NCBI GenBank assembly: GCA_022376515.1
Contig: WTXI01000009.1
Span: 186,001 to 250,000, forward strand
Source of the DNA: Lactifluus volemus
Taxonomy: Eukaryota; Basidiomycota; Agaricomycetes; Russulales; Russulaceae
Length of the DNA stretch: 64,000 nucleotides
Direction of reading: 5' to 3'
Shown one piece after another: positions 32,611-44,855 of the stretch; positions within the stretch are counted from its first letter, which is position 1; each line of letters starts with the position of its first letter. The notes below the pieces were generated by a model. The model saw nothing but the letters and a program-made list of their open reading frames with translations, made no database searches and was not told the DNA's origin. Both the position numbers and the translations under genes were made by a program.

Positions 32611-34715
32611 TCATGCATCCGTGTTGCGTAGGGTTGGGTCGACCCACGGTAGGCCGATAACGTCGAACACCTCCTTCTCAGAGCGCGGAAATATGAGGTG
32701 GGAATCGCGCCGGCGCGTGCTGAAGATCACGATGTGAGTATCTCTTGAGGACGCGAAGATTTGAACATACATTGCAGAACTATCAAACTTCAGCCCCCTG
32801 CCCACAAATCGATTAGCCAATATTACATAGCAGAAGAATGGCGAACGAACACAGCCTTCGCAGCCGACCGCAGGTCTCTTTGAAACATAGTTGCGCCCGT
32901 CCATCCGACGATGGCGGTCCAGTAGGTCTCGGCAGCGCACAGATGAGGTCGACCCGACGGTGGCGACCACCGTTGGGTGTTTTGTACACAGTGAGTGCCT
33001 TCTCGAGCGAGTCCCATTGTGCAGTGCGTAACGCATCATATTCGTGGAATCCGGAGAGGTCTGTGGCGAGTCAACATGCTGCAGGTATGGAGAGGCTAAA
33101 CAGGTCCGGGCGAGATACTCACGCATGACATGCGTTACAAGGCCCGCAGACCGTAGGCGTTCTACGAGTCGCGCGCAGAGACCCTTGGCCGACGTTGCGT
33201 TTGGATGCGTGAATACAACATCAATGTCGTTGCTGGCTGACTTCCCCGACGGTACCTGGTGAGCTGAGATGAGAAAAAAAAAGAAGACAGCCCAGCATAA
33301 GAAAACACATGCCCGCCGACAAGGGTACCAACCAGCCAGGTTCGACGACATTCAGGTGGTCCATAATCGTTGCGTGGATGGCTTCGGCCTCTTCGCGGGA
33401 AATGCTGTTTGGGTGTTAGCAGGTCGTTTCGATAACGAGTCCTTAGTTCGCACGTCATTATGAGATCACCGTGCAGGCCAAGCGCGATGCGGTGTCCATT
33501 TCGGTGCCATCTCTATTTTCTGCCTGTGTAGAACCGGTGTCGACCTCATAATAAGCCTCGAGATCGCGCAAGGTACGCAGACCGAGGCCATATAATTTGC
33601 GCGCCGTGACTGGGCCGATACCATGGATAGTGGCAAACAATGATAAAGTGACGAAACGATCCGATTTTCTTGTCTCCTCTGTTATCTCGAAATTGGGTCG
33701 CAAGCCAAGGTGGGAAACAAAGTACGCACCAACTTCAGCGATGTGTCCGTGAAACAGGTATTCGTCGATCTGGTCCAAGATGAAGTAAGTTTATATACGT
33801 TCTATTGTGCTGAGCTTACCATCTTGGAAACCTTCTTGCCGATGAAAGGCAGCCTCTGTACCTCGCTGCGTTCCCTCGCCGTGATTTTCCGCGGGAAGGC
33901 TGAATGACCTGTAAGTAGGTGTGGGTGGACTATAAGGCGCATACTAGCGCACCTTTGATAGCCTGTTAGGCATGCATCGTGAGAAAGGGTGAGACGAGGC
34001 AGAGTTAAGCTCACCGCGATAGACCGTGCATAGCTCAGCGCGCTACGTTCGTTACTTTCAAGCGCTCGACTCCGTCTCAAAATATCAAGCGCAGAGCACA
34101 GCGATTGGTTCACGCATACGAGAGGTGATGGCCGGGAGCAAGAGAAGCGAGCGGTATGATCGAGTTTTTCCGGGGGCGGAGGGACTGGTGGGGGCAAGAG
34201 GAACGCTGGTGGAGTAAGGTCTACATGTGTGACCCGAGATGTCCGAGTGGGGGGTTGTGACTTTGATTTAGAAGGCGAATTCTGAGGGAACAGGGAAGCA
34301 CTACGTGGACAGTGCATCTCAGTCGTCGCCTTTAACTCTGACAATGCTGCGTAGTCCGCACATGGGAGCAGGCGACCCTGCGCAATGGAGTCGCGCAACC
34401 AATCGGGGGTTACCAATGCTTTTGTTTTCTGAGTACATCATCATCCTTGTCAAAAACATACGATCGAAACAAATGGCAGACCGACACCAGACTGACCGCG
34501 AGGTCCCAGTCGAGATGGCGCTCGAGGCGTTTGCGCATCCCAATGGCCGTGACAACGATCTCTGCCTCTTCTGGGGATCCGACAACGTCTGCGTCCGCCT
34601 TCTCCGCAAGTTCATAGATCTCAGACATGTTCGCATCTGAGAGCTTGGCTTGGAGAACGAAGATGCGGTGAGAGGCGAGGATTCCAGTTGGGCCTTCGTG
34701 CGTTTGGAGGGGCAT
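32611..34715 (-). CDS. Family X DNA polymerase (Pol lambda/mu/Pol4-like) with BRCT domain, frame breaks
   Basis: N-terminal BRCT domain: IFVLQAKLSDANMSEIYELA, EIVVTAIGMRKRLERHLDWD, VTPDWLRDSIAQGRLLPCAD. A Ser/Pro linker follows, then the polymerase 8-kDa and fingers regions: LCSALDILRRSRALESNERS, AFPRKITARERSEVQRLPFI GKKVSKM, IDEYLFHGHIAE, FVTLSLFATIHGIGPVTARK, LYGLGLRTLRDLEAYYEVD, ISREEAEAIHATIMDHLNVV. The catalytic palm reads YRRG..SNDIDVVFTHP and RRVDLI, then TYWTAIVGWTGATMFQRDLR and SHLIFPRSEKEVFDVIGLPW. It does gap-filling synthesis in base excision and end-joining repair. A 10-base micro-exon at 33953-33962 is needed. Single-base breaks appear after the VEPG motif, inside the RRGK motif and before ETYW. 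The frame is open upstream to 34835. Confidence 0.82.
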
Positions 34716-36944
34716 CGGGGTGAACTTTGGGTCGATCCCAAAGAAGGTGACCGCGAGGGGGAACTGGGGCGCTTGGAAGCCATTGTTACAGGCTTTCGCC
34801 TTCGCGACTCGCTGAAGACAGACGCAGGGCGTCAACTAAGCGACCACTGTAGTCATGATCTGAAGGTACGCGTTTCGGCCCGAAGACCGTTCAGTCAACA
34901 CTTGCATTGTTATCGTCAAATATTCTCTCAGGATTGTATCTAAGCCCCTTCCCAAAAACTTCAATCGTCTCCATAGCATCCGCTACCAATATCGCTAATA
35001 CATAGGTAGCTGAACTACCGCCTGCAAAACAAGGGACTACACCCGTTTTTGGTCCATGTTGCGACCATGATCCTAAGCTGTACTGGATGCCTGAGAAGTG
35101 GAACCTTGGACGACGCTAGGACCTGGATTCGATAAGATAACCAGTTGGCCAGGAGATCAGTCAGCTAGCCGACTAGCCGAGAAGTATGTGCGAGTTGTCG
35201 CAGTGGTACTGTAATTAAAACTCAAGCTTAGACTTTGAGCACATTGCTTACTGTAAGTACCTGGATGTCCGGTGCAGCGGGACGCCACCAGGTTAGTAGA
35301 TCTGATCTTATAGCTTTTGCTTGCCATTCAGTCGTGCACCGCCGATGCTATCAGAGACCTCATGTTTAATTCACAATCCAAGAATTTGAACCTGTTGCCA
35401 TGGGTTCAGGGTACCTGCGATTATGTTACCCCAGCATCTTATGCAACGACGGAACCGATCGGCAGGGAATTGGTGTATCCAGTCCTTATGCGAATGGCGT
35501 GCTGTGCTCGCTTGCACCAGATATTCTTATCTGCAGGTTGCATGTGTCAGGTACTTATATGGTAATTAATCTCTCATGCTCGCAGTAGTCTTCTGTGCTC
35601 TGCTCAGATTGTTCAAAGTGCAGATTGCACCCTCACAACGCCTTCCCCGAAGAAGCGGTATCTATTGACCATCAAGTACGGCATTATTAGGCCCGGTGTG
35701 TCGGCTGGCGAATGGCTTCAGCTGCTTCAAGTGGTTGGTACGAGAGACTGTAAAATGACGCGATTGCTGGACGTGGACTGGAAGGGTCCGTACTACTTGA
35801 AGCGAAACAGTTGCCTCCTCACAGAAATAATCACGATCGTGCCAGGGTTCCAGATGGCGCAACTTGGCTATATCAGTTGGACATAACTCACTGGGTCTAT
35901 TTGGTACACAAGGCTCGGTCACTGTTGTGATTCCGTATTCTTTGTCTCCACTCTTCCCCATGGGGTATCCTCCAAAAAAAATTGGACAAAGTTCGCCATT
36001 CTTACAAACTCTTTGTCCTCCCTACCCTTTCCAACGGAAACCATGAGAAATGGGATGCCGACACTACCGACAGAACGCAGGAGTATACGAGGAGTAGCTC
36101 TCCAAAGTCCAGGTTTGCGTCAGCCTGTCACACATACTCCGATCACCACCTATTCATACGACCACAGACCTACTGGAGGAAGTTACCCCAAGATATATGG
36201 TACTATGGTTGAGTTAGATCGCGCGGATAGATCCGCCTGGGATGCTGTAGTGGTATACAACAGGTCTAGAGCCAGGTTATTGATGACGCCACACTACCCC
36301 GACTGGATCGGGCTTACTCCCCTCAGCCCGGCTCAGCATTTGCTCTGGCGGTGTACTATTCTCTCCCGTCGGGAAACGGATCGTAACGCCGCTCCCGCTT
36401 CATCCCCGCCCCCGCATCCTGGTGCCCCACGAAGCCGAGGCCACGCCTCGCCATATCGCGTCGCACTCAAGCAAGCATGCCTATAGAAGATTATGTGGGT
36501 ATGGATGGGCCCCCCATGTACTGTGAAAATAATGAAATGGAAGCGTGCTCGTTGCTCAACTCGCCGAGGTCTTCATCGATATCCGCGCGCGCATAACTTT
36601 AACGTTCTCGCCTGTACGTCATCCCAGTCATCACACTTATAGCTGTACCATAGCACAGCTACCAGACAGAACCGCAACAGCGGATAACGCTCAAGGTTGA
36701 TTAGTGATTAGTTGACGGCGTGGCCTTGGACTCGGACATGTCATGATGATGCGACCATGTCGGCTGGTAGCTCGGGCCCAAGAATGCATCACCCAAAATT
36801 TTCATGAGAGAAAATGAGACCCATTGCTACGGCGCATTTATTCATTCCTGTGACGCTTGCCGAGAACGAAGCCATCCACGATCACAATCGGGTTGAACCT
36901 AATAAGGCGAGAGCCATTATAAGACGCGTGATACAAACATGGGC
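34716..36944. other. Gap of 2.2 kb, no convincing gene
   Basis: Open frames of up to 157 codons (36013-36486) are present but are rich in Arg/Pro/Ser in the manner of chance frames, and none matches a family I know. Upstream of the polymerase gene, an ATG near 34888 (MQVLTERSSGRN) before a GTACCT donor could be a leading exon of that gene. Confidence 0.35.
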
Positions 36945-38117
36945 TTAATGAAGAAGTACACTGGCAGGACGTAACATATAACCAATGTTTGTTGTGGTTA
37001 TGAGGATAATGAACGCCGCTACATTGAAAAGAATTTCACGAACGTAGTGTTGAAAGTGGTGTCCATGGCGATCGACTGACAAGCCGACGAGAACGATGAG
37101 AAGAACAGGCACAGAGGGTGGTCGTGCCATAAGAGTCATTTTTGTGACCTCAGGAGGTATCCTAGCCCGGAGATATGTCCGTGGGTCGTTAAAAGCCATA
37201 TGTATCTGCAAGCCAGGGAAGTCCTTCAGCTTCGTGAATTTGTACGTCTCGCGCTCACTTTCGGCAGGGAAAGTGGGATAGAAGGATGTGTCCGGCAACA
37301 GGAGGCCAATGCCACAAGTGGTAGCCAAGAATGCCGTACATAGGGTCGAAGACCCGTTGAGGAAGAACTAAGGGTCAGATTTTGTGATAAACTTACACCA
37401 GAAAATCATGCCAAAAAAAATCCCGCCTCGGCCACATCAAAAAAGAGACGGTCGGTGACGAGACCAGTACAAAACTGCATCGGAGAGAACCAGGAATGTC
37501 CCACAAGACAATCTGCATGACAGACACCAACAAACTGGAAGTCTGTCGTCGATCTTGGGGAGGGACATTCTACCTTGGGCGTGTACGTATCGAATTGATG
37601 TTCGAGGGCGTTAGAATAGAACATATCAAAAAGAAAGAGGGACTGTGTAGTGTATTGGCTGGAGGTCAAAAACAGCGCTTTGGTTGGTCCGAGAATATTG
37701 GGATTGCGCTAGGCGGACTAATAGTTTGGAAGACGCGTTATGATTGGTGGGAATTGAACAGACTCGTTGATGCAAGACGATATACAAGGCAAGATTGTGA
37801 TAGACCTGATGTCTAAGTCAACTCTGCAACCAAGCCCGCTGCATCTCGTAAGGGTCATGCAGAGAGAGAGTAGGGCCGATGGAAACGATCAATTTAACAC
37901 CAGGAGAACTTAATTTATACTTTGGATACTTCTGTGTCAGCATGTCTGTGAACAGAGAATAGATGCCGACACTCAACTGACCACTCATGCAGACTGCGTA
38001 ACCAAGCGTGCTGTTGGGTGACGGACCAGGATTAAAAAATGCTGTCACATAGTGGCTGGTGTGTTGGCTCTTCAAGACGTTAAGGAAAGTGGTCTTTGTG
38101 CCAATCTGATCATGCAA
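36945..38117 (-). CDS. Unrecognised membrane protein, exon model incomplete
   Basis: Three protein-like segments on one strand. 38117-37900: HYVTAFFNPGPSPNSTLGYA then VCMSGQLSVGIYSLFTDMLT. 37706-37420: ILGPTKALFLTSSQYTTQSL then a hydrophobic run. 37370-36945: GLLLPDTSFYPTFPAESERE, LKDFPGLQIHMAFNDPRTYL, and two likely membrane helices PVLLIVLVGLSVDR and ILFNVAAFIILITTTNIGY. A 29-base GTGTAAG..CCTTAG segment at about 37395-37370 may be part of an intron. I could not close all junctions in frame, and I recognise no family. Downstream of and on the same strand as the IMPACT-domain gene; the two could be neighbouring genes or parts of one locus. Confidence 0.3.
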
Positions 38118-38149
38118 CTACTATATCGAATAACCAATCAGTCTCTTGA

Positions 38150-38975
38150 TCAACGACATTGTCCTATCAAATTCTCACCAGAGGCAGGAGTAGGAGATCC
38201 ATTTCGCTGCTCGCTGATTAGCTTCTTGACGCTTTCAATGGATTTTTCTCGGGCTGAAATTTGCCGTCTTGCCTTGGTTATGTCCAGGCTTTTTTGTAGA
38301 GCAGAATAGTCCTTTGATGGACGCGACCTTGCTTCCGAGTCCGTGGTAGGCCCTGGTTTGTGTTGGCTCTTCGCTTCTTTGATCCCCGCGAGCTCATCAC
38401 GCAGGTCAGCCAGGATGTCGTCGAGATTCTTCAGCGTAGAAATGCAGTCTTGTATTTCGTCTTCCACTCTAAAAACTTGACATACTTCCCGAGCGCAATC
38501 CTGAATGTGGGTGAATCGAACCGGTCCCAACATGATCCCGCCATACCTTGTATGCCACGGCGCTAATGAGAAAATCATTCCAGAAAACCGGTAGCGTGTG
38601 TTCTTACCAGCGACTGACTATGACCACCGCGTCCATGATAGCCTCTGCACGCATGACTCTCAAAACGTGACCGCCGGCCCACTGCTCGCCGTCGTCCTCG
38701 CTACCCTCCTCAACCTTGAAATCATCATCTCCTTGAAGTCCAGTTCTACCTTCTTTCAATATCATGCAGCGCCAGGCCATTATTTCATGTGAGGCGGGGC
38801 GCTTCGCGTGAACAACACGTTTAACATGTGAATGTACATTGCGAGCCTGTTCGGGGGTAGATGCCCGAAAAATATATGCGACAAACGTAGACTGACGGTC
38901 TTGAATTTCTGCAGATGTTGCGAGAGGCTCTGGTAAGGGCAGTTTGTGAGTGATGAATGCGTCGAGATTAGACAT
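38150..38975 (-). CDS. IMPACT/YigZ (UPF0029) domain protein
   Basis: Two exons joined by an intron of about 80 bases (GTAAGA..TACAAG) that splits the codon of W in SRW-YGGIMLGPVRFTHI, the diagnostic motif of the Impact N-terminal (UPF0029) family. The first exon contains QDRQSTFVAYIFRASTPEQA, HAKRPASHEIMAWRCMILKE and DDGEQWAGGHVLRVMRAEAI. The second carries a charged coiled-coil-like tail (TLKNLDDILADLRDELAGIK; AREKSIESVKKLISEQRNGS). Yih1/IMPACT proteins bind Gcn1 and restrain Gcn2 kinase in the amino-acid starvation response. This protein lacks an obvious N-terminal RWD domain, so the Gcn1 link is only possible. Start is the first in-frame ATG (MSNLDAF). Divergent from the next gene with 105 bases between starts. 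Confidence 0.75.
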
Positions 38976-39080
38976 AAGTTGGGACTGCCCTACCGCTGAC
39001 TGGCCTGAGAGACAACTACCTGATTTGGTCACTGAGAAACTACTCAGCGTCGCGTTCAACACCTTCACCCCAGCTCATCG
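38976..39080. promoter_or_regulatory. Bidirectional promoter gap
   Basis: Just 105 bases separate the divergent starts of the IMPACT-domain gene and the mitochondrial-type gene at 39081. No specific element is recognised; inference from layout. Confidence 0.35.
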
Positions 39081-40617
39081 ATGCTGGCTCTCTTAAGATC
39101 CGCCAGAGCGGTCCATAGGTTCTCACACCATGTCCGGGCGTTCTCTGCGGTAGCACCTAGCTCAGCTTCTCCCGAAATTGCCGGTGCAGGACGATCTGAC
39201 GTTGACAACTCTGGGACGCACCATCAGCGCAGAGGGCTTGTCAAGTCCAGCACAGAATCCATGTTCGTGTTTCCGTGGAACGGGATACGCTCCTCTGCTG
39301 AAGGCTTGGCTGTAGCCAGGGCACTTCAAGAGAAGTACGGCCGTGCCAAGGAGATCATCTTTCCCCGAGTTCGTTAGGTGCTCGCGTGCTCTCCAGCTGG
39401 TTGCTGACGCTGTCTCACATAACAGGACCCCGACAGTATCACCACCTTTCAACCGTACTTTTGGGTCCTCTTTGAAGACCCAGAGGTGCGCAAACGTTTT
39501 CCGGAAGAGTCCGCACAAATCCGCGTCCGTGTCGCCGACCTGCAGAGACGTGATGGCAACCCCGGTATCGAAGATATGTTACGTGGACTGGGTTTGTCGA
39601 CGACATCCACAGATACGGATTCTCCACGCGAACCCGAGTCGCCTTCCGCAGCAGAAGGAACATCGACAGACACAAGCAACAGTAACGATGGCTACAAAAC
39701 AATAGATGTGCGCGTTGAGTGGTCCCGTACGTACCTCTACATAACTTCACACAGAGATGATATACTTATCCCCCGAAATATATATAGGCACTGGCCCTAG
39801 CGATCCCATCTTACGCAGACGCCCACTAGCATTCTACCGCAACCCAGAGCAGCTCCCCAAATTTGCGGCCGCATGGCTCGCTTTTGACGGTTTCTCTCCC
39901 GAATCCGCACGGGGTCCACACACTCCGGATCTCCTCCGCGCACGCAAAAAGTGGCGGGATATCGCAGCCAAAGCGGGCTCTTCTGTACATCGTGACGACC
40001 TCACCACGACCTCGCCGCCAAGCGGAAGCAATGCACCAGAACCACAAGGAGCCGTAGAGGCAGCGACGACGACAGAGTCATCACCTGAAATTGGCAAACC
40101 GGCAGCGCAACCTCTCGGACCTCGCGAATGGATACCCATCCTTTCCTCTTCTCGTGCGCATCACCCAGTTCGATCCACCACCACCACCTCTCCCCGAACC
40201 AGTCCCGACCATACCATTTCTGCGTTCAGTGACGACACTCTCACAGCACCTAACTCTTCCCCTTCCATCATCGCTACCCCCACCCCCGATCCCGCCGATG
40301 CCTCCACCTCCACCTCGATGCCAATGCCAACCGCTGCAACTAGCAACAGCGCCAGCGCCGTCTTCAATGACGAACCGCAATCATCACGAGAGCCCCAACC
40401 GAGTCGTAATCCCCGCTCTCGCCGCGAGCGGATACTCCACCTCGCGCGCCAAAACGCGCGCACGCCGCTCCCAGAACGTCTCGTCGAGACCATCGAAAAG
40501 GATCAGTCTGGCGTGCGGAATGGAGGTGACCAAAAACTCGAGGGGGAGGCTGAACAGCAGGGAAAGGAGCGGACGATCCGCGAGCGACTCTGGCGGCTCG
40601 TCGGCGGGAACTACTGA
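39081..40617 (+). CDS. Unrecognised mitochondrial-type protein
   Basis: Three exons, about 440 residues. The start MLALLRSARAVHRFSHHVRA looks like a mitochondrial presequence. After PWNGIRSSAEGLAVARALQE KYGRAKEIIFPR a short intron (GTTCGT..AACAG at 39376-39425) leads to DPDSITTFQPYFWVLFEDPE and IRVRVADL. A second intron (GTACGT..TATATAG, ending at 39788) joins R-TGPSDPILRRRPLAFYRNP, KFAAAWLAFDGFSPE and KKWRDIAAKAG. The last half is Ser/Thr/Pro-rich and ends in a basic helix (RERILHLARQNARTPLPERL; IRERLWRLVGGNY). The compact first 150 residues look like a conserved fungal mitochondrial protein, but I cannot name it. Confidence 0.6.
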
Positions 40618-41090
40618 TCAAAGTCAAATCATCCCTTAAAATTAGCCCTAGCACCTGCAACTCCCTCTTCTCTTCTATCAATGATATACTTTATTTCCAT
40701 TGCTACATTATCTTTCTTCTTTTCCCCAGATGGGGGGTGACAAAAGAAAACAAAGGACAGCAACGCGGCACTGTGTCAATTATTCTATTCTTAGTCAAGG
40801 AAACACATCGCTAGGTAGGTCTGTATGAGTAGGGTATTGACATGCGACACCTGAAACGCGGTGTGTACGAGTACAGCGGCAATCGCAGCCTGATAAAGAA
40901 TTAGTCCGATAGAAAGGAGGTGGCATAAGGGAGGCGGGTGTAAGATAAACTGATTGTCTGTGAGGTCCAAGGATTCCAAGCAACCCAAAAGAAATATTGA
41001 TAAGATGAGTTTACATGATGGTGGGCATAGTCGTAAAGTTTGCAGCAAACACAACTGGTAAGCATATACACATCCGGGCGCGTCATAGCA
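40618..41090. other. 3' gap between convergent genes
   Basis: No gene; AT-rich 3' flanks of two convergent genes, with likely polyadenylation regions on both strands. Confidence 0.4.
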
Positions 41091-44000
41091 TCACCGGCGG
41101 TAAGCGCCTTGTCCTGTCACATTCGGGCCCGGTGAATCTCGTCCGGAATTGAGAGAGTATCCTGACGGTTCCCGGCTGGAGTATGGCCGGTGCGTTGGCG
41201 CTTCGCGGTATCCATCGTTACTACTTGTCCGGCCATGGTACGCAGGGCCCGGCGGCGCCGCGTATGGAGGTTGTGGCGAAGTGTATGGCAGGGATTGTGC
41301 GCTTTGCCCTGCATCAATTGCACCGGGTAAAAGCGTGGTAGGAAGCAACGGCTGCCGGTCTGGGTCGAACCGCGTGAGCTCGATCTCGCTAGTGCTGGGT
41401 CCATGGGCAATGTATCGTCCGTAACCGGGGAGTGACGGTGCGGGGGAATTCCGTCCACTTGCGGGGAATGCGTCTAATGCCGTCGCTATTGACCGTTGAT
41501 CCCAGTCGACCTCGCCGCGGTCGCGTCGGTACAGAGCAGGATCGTACTCGAGGTCACTTTGGTTTATGCCAGCAATCTTGATGCCGCCTGGAAGGACACG
41601 TGCGTCCATCTTTTGCCCGCCGTACTCTCCTAACTTCAGCTGCTCGCTGTCTAATCGTCCACTGTATACTTGTGCGAGGAGTGGCACCATGTTGGCGTGT
41701 AACATGGGGGTGAAGAGTTCGGCATGTAGCGCGGGATGGCCAAAGCGCTTCTCAAGGCGATTGCCTTTGATATCGCCGCGCTGTGAGTGTACTTGCGCAT
41801 TACGGAGCTCATGCTCTGTTGGGACGTAGTACCTGAATGGACGAGAGAAGACGCGCTTGATGTAGATCTTGAACAGGATCACGATGATGAATGGCGGGAT
41901 ACCAGCAACCCAGGCGAATGACTTCCAACCATACTGTAGGCCCATCGCTGATTGCATACTCGTCAAAAACATCATCTAGACATGAGGCAGCTGGACTCAC
42001 TTAACAGCATAAGAGCCTGCATCAACAACAAGGATACGAGGAGACGGTTGACAATTGGATTCCATAGGCGCTGCCAGAAGTTAGTTCGAGCGCATATACC
42101 CAAGGAGGGGGGGCTCACTCCACCGGTCTCAACTTTTGAGACATAACAAAACATCAACTGGTACTTGTAGACCCAAGAACTAGCCCACATCACGATAGCG
42201 GCTCCGACAGCGACCAAAGGCGCTAGAGGTGCAAAGACAAGACCAACCGTGCCCATGAATAACTGTGACATGAGGTTAGAACCACAGACCATGGGCATAA
42301 TATAATGGATAAATCGCGCACGATGTTAGAGCTTCACATGGGGACTGAGTCAGGACCTGGGATTTTTGCATTTGGAAAAATACGCACTAATAGACTGCAT
42401 AGTCAAATTCCGGTGGTTGCGTATACTCTCGGTAGTCTCTTGGAGTGCGTCCCAATATGCTGATCATGCAAATCCTACGTGAACAACCAGTTGGAAAATT
42501 TATCGCCGTTTACGTACCGTGTCTTGAACGAGATCCACACGAGGTTGAGAACTTGCGCTAAGTCAAAGATAACGAGGAAACCACGTAGACTAGAATCGGT
42601 GTCAGCTCCCTCTATGTTTGTGTCGAGAAGAGAAAACATACGGGAAGAACGTCAACCAGTAGGAAGCCTGATTAATGTATGTCTGATTTATCGTTGCGGG
42701 AAGTTCTACAGCATACGTCATCAGTAGTCTAGCAATGAGCAAGGCGTCAACTGATCGCACTGTCAATGTTGTTCAAGATATCATGGAAACTCTTATGCTG
42801 TCCAATTTGCTTGATGATTTCCGTTACCGAGTCTGGGGTCAGAATTAGTATGACCATGCATTGGAAGGCTCCGTCACGCACTAAAGACAACACCGATGAG
42901 GGTGAATATGATCAACTGTGCGATCACCAAGAACGCAAAATACCGGGCCACGACTGCGCGGTCCAAACGGGACTCCGTTAAAGCGCCCTGATACTGCGAG
43001 AGGTGGCGCATCAAGATAGGTAAGAAGAAACTAAAGATGGCGGATACGGCCGGTGGAAGTACACCGGAGATTAGGTTGAAGGAAGCGGGGGAAGAATGAG
43101 ACCAGTTGTGAAGGAACGGGACGAAGCTGGCGATCTTCACGGGGAACGTGATAAGGGGATAATCCGGCAAAAGACAGGGAGGATACGCACGGAAGACAAG
43201 TTGGCAAGAAAGGAAAGCACTAGGAGCGGGACGGTGTTCACGAAGGCAAGAAGAGCGAGCAGGAACCAGCCAGTCGTCTTCTTGCGGATTAGTTCGGCAG
43301 GGGACGTGTTCAAGTTCTCCCAGATCTATGCAGAACATGTGAGCGCTGCAAAGCGGAGCAGATAAAACTTTACTGACAATATCCTTCGGGTTGGGCGCAA
43401 GGCTGATCTCTGAACCCTTTGGGCGCTTACTCTCTAATAACTGAGCGACGATGTGTGCGTATGGGATAGCGGCCATGGAGGCAAAACCGTAGTTCTCTGC
43501 CTTGCGTACGACGATCTGGGCTCTGTAAGCCTCGACAGCTTGCTCAGTCCGCTTAAGCCTTTCACTGTTCACAGTGTGATAAGTCACCAAGGGCATGAAA
43601 TAGTTGTAGATCACAGACGTGTAGTAATCGATCGCGTCTACCTTCTGACCGCCCATTTTCAAGAAGCCGCCAAGACGAATGGTGGGGCGGGTCTTGCCGA
43701 TTTTGCCACCATTCAAATATCGTACGAGGACTTGCTCGAACTCCCGAACGGTGTTGTTATGAATTTCAATTAGGTGAGGAAGGTCTCCCACGCGGCGGCC
43801 GACATGAACAGCCGTCGTAGGATATGGAACCTGGACAGAATCGAAGATGGCCCGAATGCCTTCATCTGATTGAAACTTCTTCGGTACACGCATGACAATC
43901 AGTGTGCGAGCATAAAAAGATAAAGTGTACTCTGGGGAGCGAAAGAACTGAGAGCGAAGCCGCACCATGGCGGTCCAGTGCATATAAACGACGATTATGA

Positions 44001-44600
44001 CGACGGCAGTGATGACATAGACCATTCCGACATGAGCCCAAAGGATATTGCCTGAAACGTTACGGATGGTGAGCATAGAAAGGCTATCGCGACTGGAAGA
44101 TGGGACGTTTTTGAGATTGTATGAAACATTGATGGGAATAAGAATAGCGCAGGTGAGGAAGGCGATCGCGGAGAAGATGATTCGCATCATGCGGAGAAAG
44201 CGGAGGAACGTTGCAGCATCAAGGCCAATCTTGTCGATCAGCTCAGGCTCCTTTGTGTGAAGAAGCGGGGATATCCAACCCAGTACGCTCGAGGATATAG
44301 GCGGTGGTTTCTTGTCACCGACATGGTATTTGACCTTGGGCTCATAGACAATCTAAAATAATCATAGGTTGATGAATGTATGGACGGAGACGTGAAACTG
44401 TTCACTTTATTGTTCGGACGAAGGATGTTAAATGCAACAATCGTGACAACCTGATGAGGTGTTCAACGACGCCAATGAAAGGAAGGCATAGATAGACTTA
44501 CAGAGACAATGGACATCAAGAGGGCTTGAGAGCCGACGGCGGCGGGCGCCAGCGACCGCGAGTCCGCATTCTGAGAAAAAACGTCTCCGATGTTGGTCAT
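41091..44600 (-). CDS. CSC1/OSCA/TMEM63-like calcium-permeable stress-gated cation channel
   Basis: Starts MTNIGDVFSQNADSRSLAPA at ATG 44600, continuing VGSQALLMSIVS (first helix). After introns come SPLLHTKEPELIDKIGLDAA then TFLRFLRMMRIIFSAIAFLT. The N-terminal RSN1_TM block holds GNILWAHVGMVYVITAVVII, and the cytosolic Phm7-like part holds RTLIVMRVPKKFQSDEGIRA and DYYTSVIYNYFMPL. Then the seven-helix channel core: NTSPAELIRKKTTGWFLLAL, GVLPPAVSAIFSFFLPILMR, TINQTYINQASYWLTFFP and RGFLVIFDLAQVLNLVWISF. The C-terminal tail of about 200 residues is rich in Pro, Ser, Gly and Tyr and probably disordered. Members are plasma-membrane or vacuolar osmosensitive channels. A full-length, multi-exon gene. 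Confidence 0.88.
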
Positions 44601-44855
44601 GATACGTCGTCAGAAGAGACCTTTCTTGTTACAGAGCCGTGATAAAAAAGGAAGAGGCAAGACGGGGAAGAGTTGAGATGGAAAGAGAGAGTGAATAAGG
44701 GAAAGTGAGCTGAAGAGTCTGTAGAGACGACGACGGACACGATGCGGAATGAACTGACTTTACCTTCTTTGTTTTCCCTTCTTTTTTTTTCTTCTCACAC
44801 CATCAACAACAATAGATTATCTAATCATTCCGGTCATCAATATCCGGTGTAATTT

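Noticed and set aside
36013..36486. Plus-strand 157-codon ORF
   Set aside because: Arg/Pro/Ser-rich with no recognisable block and no conserved gene structure; not enough to call.
39834..40681. Long minus-strand ORFs opposite the 39-40.6 kb gene
   Set aside because: They are shadows of the Ser/Thr/Pro-rich plus-strand exon, with Gly/Ala runs produced by its codon bias.
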